A stretch of 64,000 bases of DNA from Candidatus Marispirochaeta associata (GTDB lineage Bacteria; Spirochaetota; Spirochaetia; JC444; Marispirochaetaceae). This document shows, in pieces, positions 52,333 through 61,464 of this stretch. Each line of letters starts with the position of its first letter. Position 1 is the stretch's first letter. The notes below the pieces were generated by a model. The model saw nothing but the letters and a program-made list of their open reading frames with translations. It was not told the origin of the DNA and did not search any database. Position numbers and translations under genes: made by a program. The stretch lies in NCBI GenBank assembly GCA_001749745.1, contig JWTM01000418.1, positions 62,001-126,000 of the forward strand, written 5' to 3'.

Positions 52333-53055
52333 ATGAGTACCCACAATTATTGGATGAACAATATAAAAAAGGTGAACCGTGAAGCGAAGAAGCTTCTGAA
52401 GCTCTACAATGCCGCCGTCGCTAAGCACCCGGGTATATCGCTGCCGCGGCAATTCGACCAGCGCGTGCTTGCAGGAATCCCTCACTATACCGGCTTTCTA
52501 GCCTTCCACCCGGGAGGTCGGGCGAATATGTTTAACGGTTTAATGCCGATTTTAGCGATCATGGCCTCGGTACACACCGTCTTAAGAAACAGCGGCTGGA
52601 CGGTGGACCAAATTGCCCGCATAAACTACGAGACATTCTACGCCTTCTTTATGCGAATTCCTGGGCCCTTTCCGAATCTGGTACGAAACTTCATGGTCTC
52701 CCCATGGTTTGTACGGTTTATGAGGAAGCCCTGCACCAAAATGAATAACTCCGGATTGGAGGAGACCTTCGAGCTTGAATACTCCTACAGTAGGAAGCCT
52801 GAGGCGTCTACAAATATGTCCTGCACCAAGTGCGGAATGATCTCATTCATGAAACGGGCTCAAATGACGGAGATGTTCACCTATTGCAATATATTCGACT
52901 TTGCTCAGGCGGATGCAATCGGACTCGGACTGGTGCAACCGAAATGCATCGGCGCCGGCGATCCTGTATGCGCCTACCGTTTTACTCGTAATCCGGCGGA
53001 TACGCGCTATCCTGCGGCCCTGCGACGCATCCTCGCCACTGCTATGGAGATGTAA
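52333..53055 (+). CDS. L-2-amino-thiazoline-4-carboxylate hydrolase-family protein
   Basis: A 240-aa protein whose C-terminal half matches the ATC hydrolase family pattern: SCTKCGMISF, then TYCNIFDFAQADAIGLGLVQPKCIGAGDPVCAYRFTR, with conserved Cys, Asp and the Gly-Asp-x-x-Cys end. The family name comes from one enzyme that opens a thiazoline ring to cysteine; most members are uncharacterised. AAGGAG precedes the ATG. Co-transcribed with the sigma factor; here a sensing or thiol-handling role is possible, by inference. Confidence 0.75.
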   Translation: MSTHNYWMNNIKKVNREAKKLLKLYNAAVAKHPGISLPRQFDQRVLAGIPHYTGFLAFHPGGRANMFNGLMPILAIMASVHTVLRNSGWTVDQIARINYETFYAFFMRIPGPFPNLVRNFMVSPWFVRFMRKPCTKMNNSGLEETFELEYSYSRKPEASTNMSCTKCGMISFMKRAQMTEMFTYCNIFDFAQADAIGLGLVQPKCIGAGDPVCAYRFTRNPADTRYPAALRRILATAMEM

Positions 53056-53139
53056 TAAGTCGATTTCGATTGAGCGTTCCATGATATAATGCGATACTAC
53101 TGAACGACTAGTGTCGCAAAACGATATCGGGAAGGCGCC

Positions 53140-55746
53140 GTGGAAGAAGCCGTATCCAGATCGAAACTCATAGCCCCTTTACGTAATCTGGAAGGCACCA
53201 TAGATCGGGATTCGGCAAGCATTTGGAAAAAGTCTATCCAGCGTGTAAAACTGGTAAGCATTCAGGCCCCTGCCGGTTTTGGAAAGACGACAACAGTATT
53301 ACAGATTTTAAAGGAGAGCCCCGAGAGTATCCGCTGGCTGGGAGTAGCGCCCCCGCATACGACTCGAGAGAGCTTCTGGCGCTATATGGCCGAGGTTTTT
53401 GCGGAGGATGTCGCCGACTCGCTAGAGCCGGTTACCGCCCAGTTCAGTACGGCCGCTACGAGAGCAGAGGGGGCAGTAATTGCTCTCTGCAACGCCTTGG
53501 GGTCGATTTCCTATTCCCTGGACCTGGTGATTGATGACTATCACCTCCTGCAAGGAACAGCCGACGATGAGCTGGAACTGTTTCTCGACAATACACCCGT
53601 CAACATCAGAACCTGGATTATATCTCGAGGACACCGAAGCCTCAATCTCGCCCGATTCGCCCTACGCGGGGAATTATACGAACTTGATCCCCAGGATCTC
53701 AGATTCGAGACAACAGAAGCGACTGTTCTGCTTCGCTCGGTAAACCCGAAATTATCTGATGAGGACTGCCGGCAACTCGGAAGACAGATCGGCGGATGGG
53801 CGGCGGGGCTGCGTACCATTGGCGTGCTTCTGGCTGATCTGCCGGATCCCGAACTGTTGCTCGCAAACCTGCTGAAACGCAAGAACAAGATCGTATCCTA
53901 TCTGGCCCAAGATATCTTGGAGAATCTACCGTCCGATATTCGCGACCTGGTTACCCGGACTATATTCCTGGAGCGATTCACATCGGCCATGGCCGCCCGC
54001 GTCATACCGGAGATGAGCGAAAAACAGTGCAAGCGGGAACTGCGTCTTCTCGAAGAACACGGTTTCTTTCTCAACAGTTCCGGGGACGACATGTTTAGCT
54101 ACGTTCCGTTCTTTAAGGATTTGGTAAGACAGTATCTGATCAACCGCAACGAAGATTATTTAAAGATACTGGCCGTCTGTATCGAGATAAAGATCGAGGC
54201 CGGCGAGATTGAGGAAGCCGCGACGACGGCTGAAGAGCACGGCCTTAATGAACAACTGGCCTACATTCTTTCAACCCATTACATGACCTGGCTCGGTTCC
54301 GGTAGATACAAGGCATTACTTGATCTTCTGGAACAGCTCTCCAACTCGCTTCGAGAAGCCCATCCGCCGCTTGCAGGATTGCAGATCTGGACCCGCACTC
54401 TGGTTCTCCAAGATATCGACCATGCGGACTACCTCTGCGAATCGTTTTCACATGCAGAGGATAAAGGATTGTGTGCGGCGGCCAAAGCATACTCGGCCTT
54501 CTACATCCTTGGGGACAGCAAGGAACTAGACAAGAGCCTGCGTGAGGCTAAGCAGCACCTAAACGAAGACTTTCCCAGCATTCGGAATATTCTCTCACTC
54601 TTGGAGATCAGCGCCGGCTATCTGGCCGGAGACGCCGAGGAATCCTATACCCAGTTGCGCCGGATCGACCGGGATGCCCTTTACGACAGAAATCCGTATG
54701 TCGGCGTGCTGCTGGATCTCAACCTGGTATTTGCGCAGACGGCTCTAATGATGATTGACGAGTCGCTCTCCATCTACACAGATACTCGCAGGCGGCTGCG
54801 AAATATCTTTGGTTCCGGAGAGCTCCCTTTCTGGGACCTTGGTTGGGCTCACGATATATTGCTTCGCAGTTGGAACAGAAGCGATCCGGGACTGAAGCAT
54901 GAAGCGCGGAAGGCCATGCTGCGGACGGAGGATCAGCGTTCCAATGAAATCATTTTCCTACTGCACAGGTTCATTGCGGAGACAGTCGCTCCGTTGTCGA
55001 TTGAAGATGCCTACTACCATATCGATCGCGCCCTCTACTTCGGCGGAAAATCCGGCTGGGGTCGAAAGGTAGCATTGGCGGAAGCCTCCAAACTTGCCTG
55101 CTGGTTGGATACTCCCGAAGAAGTACGTCGTTGGCTTGTCCAGATGGAAACAGTGGAGCATAGAGGCGATCTTGGCGCATATATCCTTGACGGCGCCCGC
55201 TGCTGGGCCTCCTGGAGCGACGGAGATAGCGAAGGAGCGCGTATACGCACGAATGCACTGCTCGAAAGAGCTGACGTTCCCCCGCTACAAAAGTTTGAAC
55301 TTGAGATACTCTCTTGCCGGATCGACGACGACATGGCGGGTCTTCAGACGTTGGTTGAGAAAGCAGAGGAAAAGAAGCTCGGCGAATGGGCCCGCATCCG
55401 GAGCGGCTTGCCGAAAACCGCGGCGGGAACCAAGGGACCCGCTCCTCATGCGCATTCGCACCCCAGTCCGCAACGGGTGCTCACCGACGATGAGATTCGC
55501 GGGCTGTTGGATAGTGCCGGTAAGGCGACGATCAACGGCTTCGAGGAACATTTCAACGGCCGTGAACTACAGATACTACACCTTATGTTTCGAGGGGCAT
55601 CGAATGAAGAGATCGCCGACACGATCTATATCTCCATCAACACCGTTCGCTGGTACGCCCGTCAGCTCTTCGCCAAACTTGACGTACGCCGCCGGGGAGA
55701 GGCGGCCAGCGCAGCCCGGGAACTGGGACTACTTGAAACCGCTTAG
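53140..55746 (+). CDS. LuxR-family ATP-binding regulator (MalT/LAL type)
   Basis: An 868-aa STAND-type activator. The N-terminal NTPase has Walker A QAPAGFGKTTT (about residues 42-52) and Walker B LDLVIDDYHLL (about 127-137). A long helical repeat region follows, then the C-terminal LuxR HTH: FNGRELQILHLMFRGASNEEIADTIYISINTVRWYARQLFAKL. GTG start with GGGAAGG upstream. The ligand and target are unknown; neighbours are the sigma/ATC pair upstream and the convergent methyltransferase-acyltransferase operon. Between 55747 and 55860 is a short hairpin (AGCCGG/CCGGCT) without a T run. Confidence 0.9.
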   Translation: MEEAVSRSKLIAPLRNLEGTIDRDSASIWKKSIQRVKLVSIQAPAGFGKTTTVLQILKESPESIRWLGVAPPHTTRESFWRYMAEVFAEDVADSLEPVTAQFSTAATRAEGAVIALCNALGSISYSLDLVIDDYHLLQGTADDELELFLDNTPVNIRTWIISRGHRSLNLARFALRGELYELDPQDLRFETTEATVLLRSVNPKLSDEDCRQLGRQIGGWAAGLRTIGVLLADLPDPELLLANLLKRKNKIVSYLAQDILENLPSDIRDLVTRTIFLERFTSAMAARVIPEMSEKQCKRELRLLEEHGFFLNSSGDDMFSYVPFFKDLVRQYLINRNEDYLKILAVCIEIKIEAGEIEEAATTAEEHGLNEQLAYILSTHYMTWLGSGRYKALLDLLEQLSNSLREAHPPLAGLQIWTRTLVLQDIDHADYLCESFSHAEDKGLCAAAKAYSAFYILGDSKELDKSLREAKQHLNEDFPSIRNILSLLEISAGYLAGDAEESYTQLRRIDRDALYDRNPYVGVLLDLNLVFAQTALMMIDESLSIYTDTRRRLRNIFGSGELPFWDLGWAHDILLRSWNRSDPGLKHEARKAMLRTEDQRSNEIIFLLHRFIAETVAPLSIEDAYYHIDRALYFGGKSGWGRKVALAEASKLACWLDTPEEVRRWLVQMETVEHRGDLGAYILDGARCWASWSDGDSEGARIRTNALLERADVPPLQKFELEILSCRIDDDMAGLQTLVEKAEEKKLGEWARIRSGLPKTAAGTKGPAPHAHSHPSPQRVLTDDEIRGLLDSAGKATINGFEEHFNGRELQILHLMFRGASNEEIADTIYISINTVRWYARQLFAKLDVRRRGEAASAARELGLLETA

Positions 55747-55860
55747 GAATTACTCCCCGACCGACCGGTTCCTGTTGATTACCGACGTCTCAATAGCTTT
55801 AAGTTCTCGCTGCGCGCCGTCATCGAAAGCCGGTTGCGCCGGCTATCAATACCGTTTTAA

Positions 55861-57054
55861 TCATACCTCCCGTCGGAAAACAGGCGATCTATCTGACCCT
55901 CTAACGATACGTCGAACTAGGGCCGCTATGATAAAGCAGAGAGGCACGACGACAATCGAAAGCAGTATGAATTTCGCCAGGTTTCCCACGGGCAGAACTC
56001 GAAGCAGCCAGGCCGCATAGACCATAATCGGGATATGGATAATATAGACCGCAAAACTCTCGTCGGCCAGAAGGCGCCCGAGTCGGGACCGTTTATTCAG
56101 AGCACGTTGGAAGAACGCAAGCGAAAAAACGAGCAAACCCGCCGCAAAAGTGTTATCCCAGGCCGCATACAAAGCAGAACGCCAATGCCCGCCCCCCATG
56201 GCCAATGCTATACCTTCGTTTAGTTCTAAGGAGAACAGGTTTCCGCTGAAGGCTAAAGGAAAGAGCAACAGTGTCGCGAGAACTGCTGTAAATGCAGCCG
56301 CAAGACCGTTTACGCGAGTAAACCGTAGCTCGGGATAGCGTTTTCTTACTACGATGCCGGCGGCATAGAAAACAACATATTGCGGAAAATAGGCAAGAGA
56401 AGGAAAGCCCAGAATCTCTTTACCGATAGGAAGAGCGATTCTAATTAGGTAGCTTAAGAGTGCAATACCAATAACTCCGGAGACAATAACCGGAAGAAGC
56501 TTCTGCTTTTTGGGAACCCTAGCCTGAAGCTGTGTGCCTTTAACCGCACCAGCGATTATTGCATATCCGATGCTGAAAAGAATCAGCAAAACTGCAAACC
56601 AGAGAGGCCCCAAACCCAGAAGCTCCGGATATGCCTTCCAAGAGAGGGGCGCGGTGATCCCCGTCAGTTCCTGAGGCATAAGCCAGAATCCTCCTGCTGC
56701 GATAGGATTCAGGATAAAATAAAATACCAGTGCGGCACCCCCCAGCTTTACAAAGCGCTCCTTTAAAAACAGAAAAGCACCCTTGCGTTCGAAAGAGGCG
56801 GGAGTAAAATATCCGGCAATAAAAAAGAGGCCCCCCATGAACCAGGCCTGATTCAGCAGTCCGAAGAGAAGAAACAGCTTATAGGTCAACGCCTCTCCGA
56901 ACGGCGGTTCAACATAGTAAAAGGGAGCGAACGCGCCGTAGACCAGGGCTGCATGATGAAGAACGACTAGGATTATAAAGAAACTCCTCAAATTATCCAA
57001 GAAGTACAGACGCTTTTCTTGACTCTCGTGATCGGTGGAGATTGATGTCTTCAT
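55861..57054 (-). CDS. Acyltransferase family 3 membrane protein
   Basis: A 397-aa protein with about 10 TM segments of the AT3/OafA-NolL type. The early motif RLYFLDNLRSFFIILVVLHHAALVY contains the family His/Arg region, and FFIAGYFTP follows. Members O-acylate glycans or other extracytoplasmic acceptors. It starts 1 nt after the stop of the 88-aa gene, so is translated with it. Visibly lower GC than the first 50 kb. Confidence 0.85.
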   Translation of the reverse strand: MKTSISTDHESQEKRLYFLDNLRSFFIILVVLHHAALVYGAFAPFYYVEPPFGEALTYKLFLLFGLLNQAWFMGGLFFIAGYFTPASFERKGAFLFLKERFVKLGGAALVFYFILNPIAAGGFWLMPQELTGITAPLSWKAYPELLGLGPLWFAVLLILFSIGYAIIAGAVKGTQLQARVPKKQKLLPVIVSGVIGIALLSYLIRIALPIGKEILGFPSLAYFPQYVVFYAAGIVVRKRYPELRFTRVNGLAAAFTAVLATLLLFPLAFSGNLFSLELNEGIALAMGGGHWRSALYAAWDNTFAAGLLVFSLAFFQRALNKRSRLGRLLADESFAVYIIHIPIMVYAAWLLRVLPVGNLAKFILLSIVVVPLCFIIAALVRRIVRGSDRSPVFRREV

Positions 57055-57055
57055 C

Positions 57056-57322
57056 TTATTTCACTCCCAACTCTGCCTCTGCAGAAGTTTCCCGAGCAAC
57101 TTTTAAACGCTGCCAGAAAGATTTATACAGAAAGCTGTGCTCATCCAAACTGCATAGTTGTTCAAACATCGCTTTCGTGACAGTGAAGGCCATTACTTCC
57201 GAAGGCAGATACGGTCGCATGGCTATATCGAGGGTTCCGACGACTGCTTCAGCCGAATCGATCTCTCCCAATGCCTTTTCCAGGTTTGTTGTCGTCAACT
57301 GATCTTGCATATCTTCTACCAT
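57056..57322 (-). CDS. Small hypothetical protein coupled to the acyltransferase
   Basis: An 88-aa soluble protein (MVEDMQDQLTTTNLEKALG at the start, AMRPYLPSEVMAFTVTKAMFEQLCSLDEHSF in the middle). I do not recognise the family. It may start at 57322 or at the ATG four codons later, where AAGG is 12 nt upstream. It lies 43 nt after the truncated DUF3795 gene and 1 nt before the acyltransferase, which supports expression. Confidence 0.5.
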   Translation of the reverse strand: MVEDMQDQLTTTNLEKALGEIDSAEAVVGTLDIAMRPYLPSEVMAFTVTKAMFEQLCSLDEHSFLYKSFWQRLKVARETSAEAELGVK

Positions 57323-57365
57323 CCTTCACAATAGATTACGCTAGAGAGATTTCCCGACCTCATCT

Positions 57366-57521
57366 TTATGTGCGGCTACAAAAGCATTTCAGCTCTTCCG
57401 CGGGGACGCCGAAACGGGCGGATAACGCCTCAATTCGTGCGGGATCTTCCCGGGTTCCGATGTAGATCGTACAGGCCTTGCAATAGAGTCCGCAGACCGC
57501 GGCTGTCGTTTTATTGCTCAT
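57366..57521 (-). pseudogene. Truncated DUF3795-family protein
   Basis: 51 aa: VCGLYCKACTIYIGTREDPARIEAL then FGVPAEELKCFCSRT-stop. The start matches the N-terminus of DUF3795 proteins, which are usually more than twice this length with several further Cys pairs; here the frame stops where the second cysteine cluster should begin (CFC in place of the expected CxGC). No continuation is seen in the other frames. ATG overlaps the nitrilase gene stop (ATGA). It could also be a genuine short form. Confidence 0.55.
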
Positions 57522-59026
57522 CTCTTCTCCTCTATCTTCTTCTTGGCTTTGATCACGATACCTACATGTACTAGCAGTAAGAAAAGCACCGCGCATATCC
57601 AGGCGAAGAGATCACCGATATGCGGATACAGAGTACGAACTCCCCTCACAGGAACATCGGCGAACATGACCCCGGTTCCCGCTTCATTAAAGGGCATTGT
57701 CGACAGGACGCGCCCGTTGGGGTCCGAAGCAAAACTGATGCCGTTGTAACTCGAACGCACGAGAGAACAACCGTTTTCAATCCCTCTCTGTCGTCCCGCG
57801 AGGGTTGCCAGGTTTTGCGGCCATTCGTAAGCCGGGGATAAGAGTATATCCACGTCGTTTTTACCGGCCTGGATTATATACTTCGCCATCTCCATATCCC
57901 GGCAAATGGCGAGGCCTAGGCGGCCGTAGGGAGTATCGGAATAGGGTAATACCTCGACGCCTTTTCTAAATACAAGGGTCTCGCCCATATCGCCCAAGCC
58001 CACCAGATAGCGCTTAGCATACTCCATCAGAATTTTACCCTGATCATCAACCAACATGAGCAAGTTTTGACCCTTACCTTCTCCTGCATAGTATCCGTAA
58101 CCTATGGCCAGGTAGATGTTATAACGGCGGGCAATCTCCCGACAGCGATCGATATAACTTTCTCGTTCACTGGAGTCGATTAGGAATGCCAATTCATGGG
58201 ATAACACAATCTTAGCCCCGCCTTTGGAAGCAATCCGCACCTTCTCTTCAAATAGAGCCAGCCTTTCAACATGTGCATGAGTTATCCGATTTTTTAAGAG
58301 AGGCATCAGCTCCTCCGCCCGACCACTCTCAGGGACGAGCACGATAACGGCGGTACGCACAGTTCGTGTTTCTCCGGCCCCTAGGCCGGTTTTATGAACA
58401 CCGAACCCGGCGAGGATTATGACTATTGATACGTAGCAGAGAATCACTGTTCGGCATTGTTTCCAAGACCACTTGTGTTCCCAGAATAAGTTTACCAAAG
58501 CTGCAAACCAGGAGGTCATAAAAACCGCTCCCGACACCCCCAGCAGCGACAATCCCTGCCGCAACGCCAGGGGGCCGAAAACAAATTTACCCGCCTGGAT
58601 CGCGCCTTCGAAGGGGCCCTCTCGGGTAAGGAGAAAGAAGACGGCCGTTGTGGTAATAGGGAACACCAGACTTGCCAGACCTCTTAGGCGACTGAACCTG
58701 GGGTACAGCCACCGGTCGATTGAAAAAGGGATATAGTAGAGCAGCGCCAGCAGTGTACTGCGCATAAGGTTAAATACCAGCGAGGCTATCCCCTCCCCTA
58801 AATCGAAAAGCCCGAACAGTCCGATGTTCATGGCTGCAACAAAGCCGAGGAAGGTGAGGAGATTCCCTCTTACTGCAGGCTGGGTACGGATAAAGCGCAG
58901 AATAAAAATCGGGGCTATCAGAATCATAAACGGAATTGTCGGAACCAGCAGACTCATGCGGGTGAAAATGAATAATCCGAATCCGAGTAGAAAGCAGCAC
59001 AGGGCTTCAAGATTCCGTCGTTGCAT
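57518..59026 (-). CDS. Lnt-like membrane protein with C-terminal nitrilase domain
   Basis: A 502-aa protein with an N-terminal membrane domain of about 6-7 helices and a C-terminal carbon-nitrogen hydrolase domain. The triad is readable: Glu in IVLSHELAFL, Lys in YAKRYLVGLGD, Cys in LGLAICRDMEMAKYI. This is the layout of apolipoprotein N-acyltransferase. Because it sits in an accessory operon with methyltransferase and acyltransferase, it may be a paralogue with another acceptor rather than the housekeeping Lnt. CGGAG upstream of ATG. Confidence 0.8.
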   Translation of the reverse strand: MQRRNLEALCCFLLGFGLFIFTRMSLLVPTIPFMILIAPIFILRFIRTQPAVRGNLLTFLGFVAAMNIGLFGLFDLGEGIASLVFNLMRSTLLALLYYIPFSIDRWLYPRFSRLRGLASLVFPITTTAVFFLLTREGPFEGAIQAGKFVFGPLALRQGLSLLGVSGAVFMTSWFAALVNLFWEHKWSWKQCRTVILCYVSIVIILAGFGVHKTGLGAGETRTVRTAVIVLVPESGRAEELMPLLKNRITHAHVERLALFEEKVRIASKGGAKIVLSHELAFLIDSSERESYIDRCREIARRYNIYLAIGYGYYAGEGKGQNLLMLVDDQGKILMEYAKRYLVGLGDMGETLVFRKGVEVLPYSDTPYGRLGLAICRDMEMAKYIIQAGKNDVDILLSPAYEWPQNLATLAGRQRGIENGCSLVRSSYNGISFASDPNGRVLSTMPFNEAGTGVMFADVPVRGVRTLYPHIGDLFAWICAVLFLLLVHVGIVIKAKKKIEEKR

Positions 59027-59110
59027 AGAAAACTCCGTTTAATCGTGTGTATGTTCCTCCATGTCCACAGCAGCCCCCGGGTGTTGATTAATTTCTGCTT
59101 TGGACGGCTC

Positions 59111-60118
59111 TCAGCACCTTGAACATTCGAGAATCGAGATACCTTCCGTCGTATCGATAATATTCTGCAATGTAAGCCCTGCCCTCTGAAGCAGGGCTGT
59201 ATACTCATCTCTTGTCCGCTCCTTACCGCCGCCCATTACTAAAACCTCGAGATCCAGGAGCTTGGAGATAGAGAATTCATTCGGACCGGGGATAAGCGCC
59301 TCAATAACAAGAAGCTTCCCATCTCGGGTCATCATCTTGCTGCAGTTTCTGAGAATATCAACACAGGAATCATCCTCCCAGTCGTGAAGGATATTAGAGA
59401 GGATATAACAATCGCCGTCTGAAGGGACCGACTGAAACATGTCGCATTCTATAAAAACGCAGCGTCCGGCCAGATTCATTTCCATAATAAACTCCGACGC
59501 CTCTCCCGCCGCATAGGGAAGATCGGCGATAACGCCTTCCGCTTGGGGATTCGCCTTCAATATTGAATAGAGCAACCCTCCGTATCCTCCGCCGACATCC
59601 ACGATTCGTCCGTGGGTGGAAAAATCGTAGACATCGCATACGGCGGAATGACTCGCTACCGCTTTAAACTGCTGGGCCCGATTGAAATTTTCCGCTTCGT
59701 TGGGATGATCCTTTAGCCATTCAAAGCACGGCTTCCCCAGGGCGGTATCGAAAGGGATATTCCCTGTTTGTACCGCTGGCAATAGCTTATTCCAGGCAGC
59801 GCTATGCCAATCCGATAGAAACATGAGTACGATGGATTTCATGCGATCCTCGGTGAGCATTTCCCCCAACGGAGTAATCCCAAAGACTCGATCATCATGC
59901 TCCAGAAAATAGCCGACCGATGAAAGGGCGCGCATAACCCGATATAGATACGGGGTATAGGATCTACACTTTTCAGCGAGGGAATCGACTGTTTTTGGTC
60001 CTTCCGCCAGCATGTCCGGGATATCCAGTTTACACACCACATAAAGGGGCTGGGCAATCCAGTTTGCGGTAAGGAGCTGCATAATCCGGCCGTAGGCTTC
60101 TTTTTGAGTAGTATTCAT
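59111..60118 (-). CDS. SAM-dependent O-methyltransferase (ASMT/COMT-like)
   Basis: A 335-aa methyltransferase with an N-terminal winged-helix dimerisation domain (about residues 10-100, NWIAQPLYVVCKLDIPDMLAEGPKTVDSLAEKC) and a Rossmann domain with SAM motif IVDVGGGYGGLLYSILKANP, then ILSNILHDWEDDSCVDILRNC, where His is the expected catalytic base. Such enzymes methylate hydroxyls of small aromatic metabolites. GGAGG precedes ATG. It heads the operon that ends with the acyltransferase and is divergent from a second methyltransferase. Confidence 0.9.
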   Translation of the reverse strand: MNTTQKEAYGRIMQLLTANWIAQPLYVVCKLDIPDMLAEGPKTVDSLAEKCRSYTPYLYRVMRALSSVGYFLEHDDRVFGITPLGEMLTEDRMKSIVLMFLSDWHSAAWNKLLPAVQTGNIPFDTALGKPCFEWLKDHPNEAENFNRAQQFKAVASHSAVCDVYDFSTHGRIVDVGGGYGGLLYSILKANPQAEGVIADLPYAAGEASEFIMEMNLAGRCVFIECDMFQSVPSDGDCYILSNILHDWEDDSCVDILRNCSKMMTRDGKLLVIEALIPGPNEFSISKLLDLEVLVMGGGKERTRDEYTALLQRAGLTLQNIIDTTEGISILECSRC

Positions 60119-60265
60119 AAGTCCTCCGTAAAGTATAATAAGTAGGCGACTTCTATCCCCGTCAGTATTTTACTTGCAGATAGAACAACAGCTAAGTGAG
60201 TTGATTTACTAAGTATTAATTAAAGATTCGATAAAAAGTGCTTATTTATTTTAGATGCGACATTA

Positions 60266-61114
60266 ATGAACAAGGTACAAATCAGAATGAATGAATATGA
60301 GATGTTTGAGGTGTTGACTCAGTTTCGAAAGCCGGTACTTAGCAAGATGATCGATGCGTTAGAGATTCAGCCGGAATCGAAGGGAATCGACATCGGCTGC
60401 GGCATAGGCCGCATTACGAACCTGCTCGCCAAAGAGCTCGCCTTGAAAATCGAACTGATCGGGCTGGATCATTCCCCGGATCTACTCAGGTATGCCGAAG
60501 CGACCGCCACTGAATCGAACCTACACTTCATTCAGGGAGATGTCAATAATATAAACCTTGCCGATAATGCCTTCGATTGGATATGGAGTATGGACACCCT
60601 GTGGGTCGGACCCCAGGAATCTGGTTGTCCCATACAGGAACCGAACCGCGTACTACAGCAGCTCCACCGCTCTCTAAGGCCCGGCGGTAGAATCTACCTT
60701 TCATTCTGGTCTTCCCAGAGATTCCTGATAGGTCATCCCTTACTCGAAGCACGACTAAACGCAGCTGTTTCGGCTAACGCACCATATACTAATGATAGTG
60801 CGCTGGAAAGCCATATCTTCCGTTACCCTGCGTGGCTCCGGAAGGCGGGGTTCATCAAGATTCAAGCACACTCATTTGTGGGGGAGATCGCGGGACCATT
60901 GAACAAGGGTGATAAGAGAGCGCTCTCGTATCTATTCCAGATGCTCTGGGGGAAGACAAAGGATGAAGTTACCAGGGCGGACTGGCAGGATTTCCAAAAA
61001 TATGGCCTCCCCTCCTCGCCGGATTCCGTGCTGCACGATCAGGATTATTACGGCTACTACCTGTATACCCTGTTCAGCGGTCAAAAATACTATCATGATG
61101 GAGTTATACCATGA
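60266..61114 (+). CDS. Class I SAM-dependent methyltransferase
   Basis: A 282-aa methyltransferase: KGIDIGCGIGRITNLLAKEL is the SAM loop, GLDHSPDLLRYAE the acidic edge, and NAFDWIWSMDTLWVG the post-motif. No N-terminal partner domain. No SD is seen before ATG; AT-rich promoter-like elements (TTAAAG/TATTTA, 60220-60248) lie close upstream. Its stop overlaps the DUF1330 gene (ATGA). The 147-nt gap to the divergent methyltransferase is AT-rich and should hold both promoters. Confidence 0.88.
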   Translation: MNKVQIRMNEYEMFEVLTQFRKPVLSKMIDALEIQPESKGIDIGCGIGRITNLLAKELALKIELIGLDHSPDLLRYAEATATESNLHFIQGDVNNINLADNAFDWIWSMDTLWVGPQESGCPIQEPNRVLQQLHRSLRPGGRIYLSFWSSQRFLIGHPLLEARLNAAVSANAPYTNDSALESHIFRYPAWLRKAGFIKIQAHSFVGEIAGPLNKGDKRALSYLFQMLWGKTKDEVTRADWQDFQKYGLPSSPDSVLHDQDYYGYYLYTLFSGQKYYHDGVIP

Positions 61115-61407
61115 GCGTCTATTTTATAGCGCAGATAAAGATTATCGACGACCGGACGTATGCCGGGTATTTAGCCGAATGCGATGAGATCTTCTCCCGC
61201 TTCAATGGAAGATACCTCGCGGTAGACTCATCACCTGAGGTAATTGAGGGCGAATGGAAGGGCGGGAGAATTGTAATAATTGAGTTTCCCGAGCGAAAGG
61301 ATTTCGACCGCTGGTACCATTCCGAGGCGTATCAACGGATACTGCAGTACCGACTCGCCGGTGCAGTCTGCAAATCAGTTTTGGTTAACTCGAATAATCT
61401 GGAATAG
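61111..61407 (+). CDS. DUF1330 family protein
   Basis: A 98-aa ferredoxin-like alpha/beta protein of the DUF1330 type: YFIAQIKIIDDRTYAGYLAE, then RYLAVDSSPEVIEGEWKGGRIVIIEFPERKDFDRWYHSEAYQ. The family resembles EthD/dimeric barrel proteins; activity unknown. It is coupled to the methyltransferase and could act on the same small molecule. Confidence 0.85.
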   Translation: MSVYFIAQIKIIDDRTYAGYLAECDEIFSRFNGRYLAVDSSPEVIEGEWKGGRIVIIEFPERKDFDRWYHSEAYQRILQYRLAGAVCKSVLVNSNNLE

Positions 61408-61464
61408 ACATACGCGACGCCCTCCGGACATATATCTATACCTTCAAGGAAGGAGCGAGGCATC

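Noticed and set aside
55825-55845. Terminator after the LuxR gene
   Set aside because: A short AGCCGG/CCGGCT hairpin exists but no T run follows.
55094-56020. 308-codon frame overlapping the 3' end of the LuxR gene
   Set aside because: Frame-shifted shadow of the LuxR C-terminus; the HTH is readable in the main frame.
60119-60265. Operator palindrome between the two divergent methyltransferases
   Set aside because: Sequence is AT-rich with only a TTAATTAA core; no longer symmetry was found.
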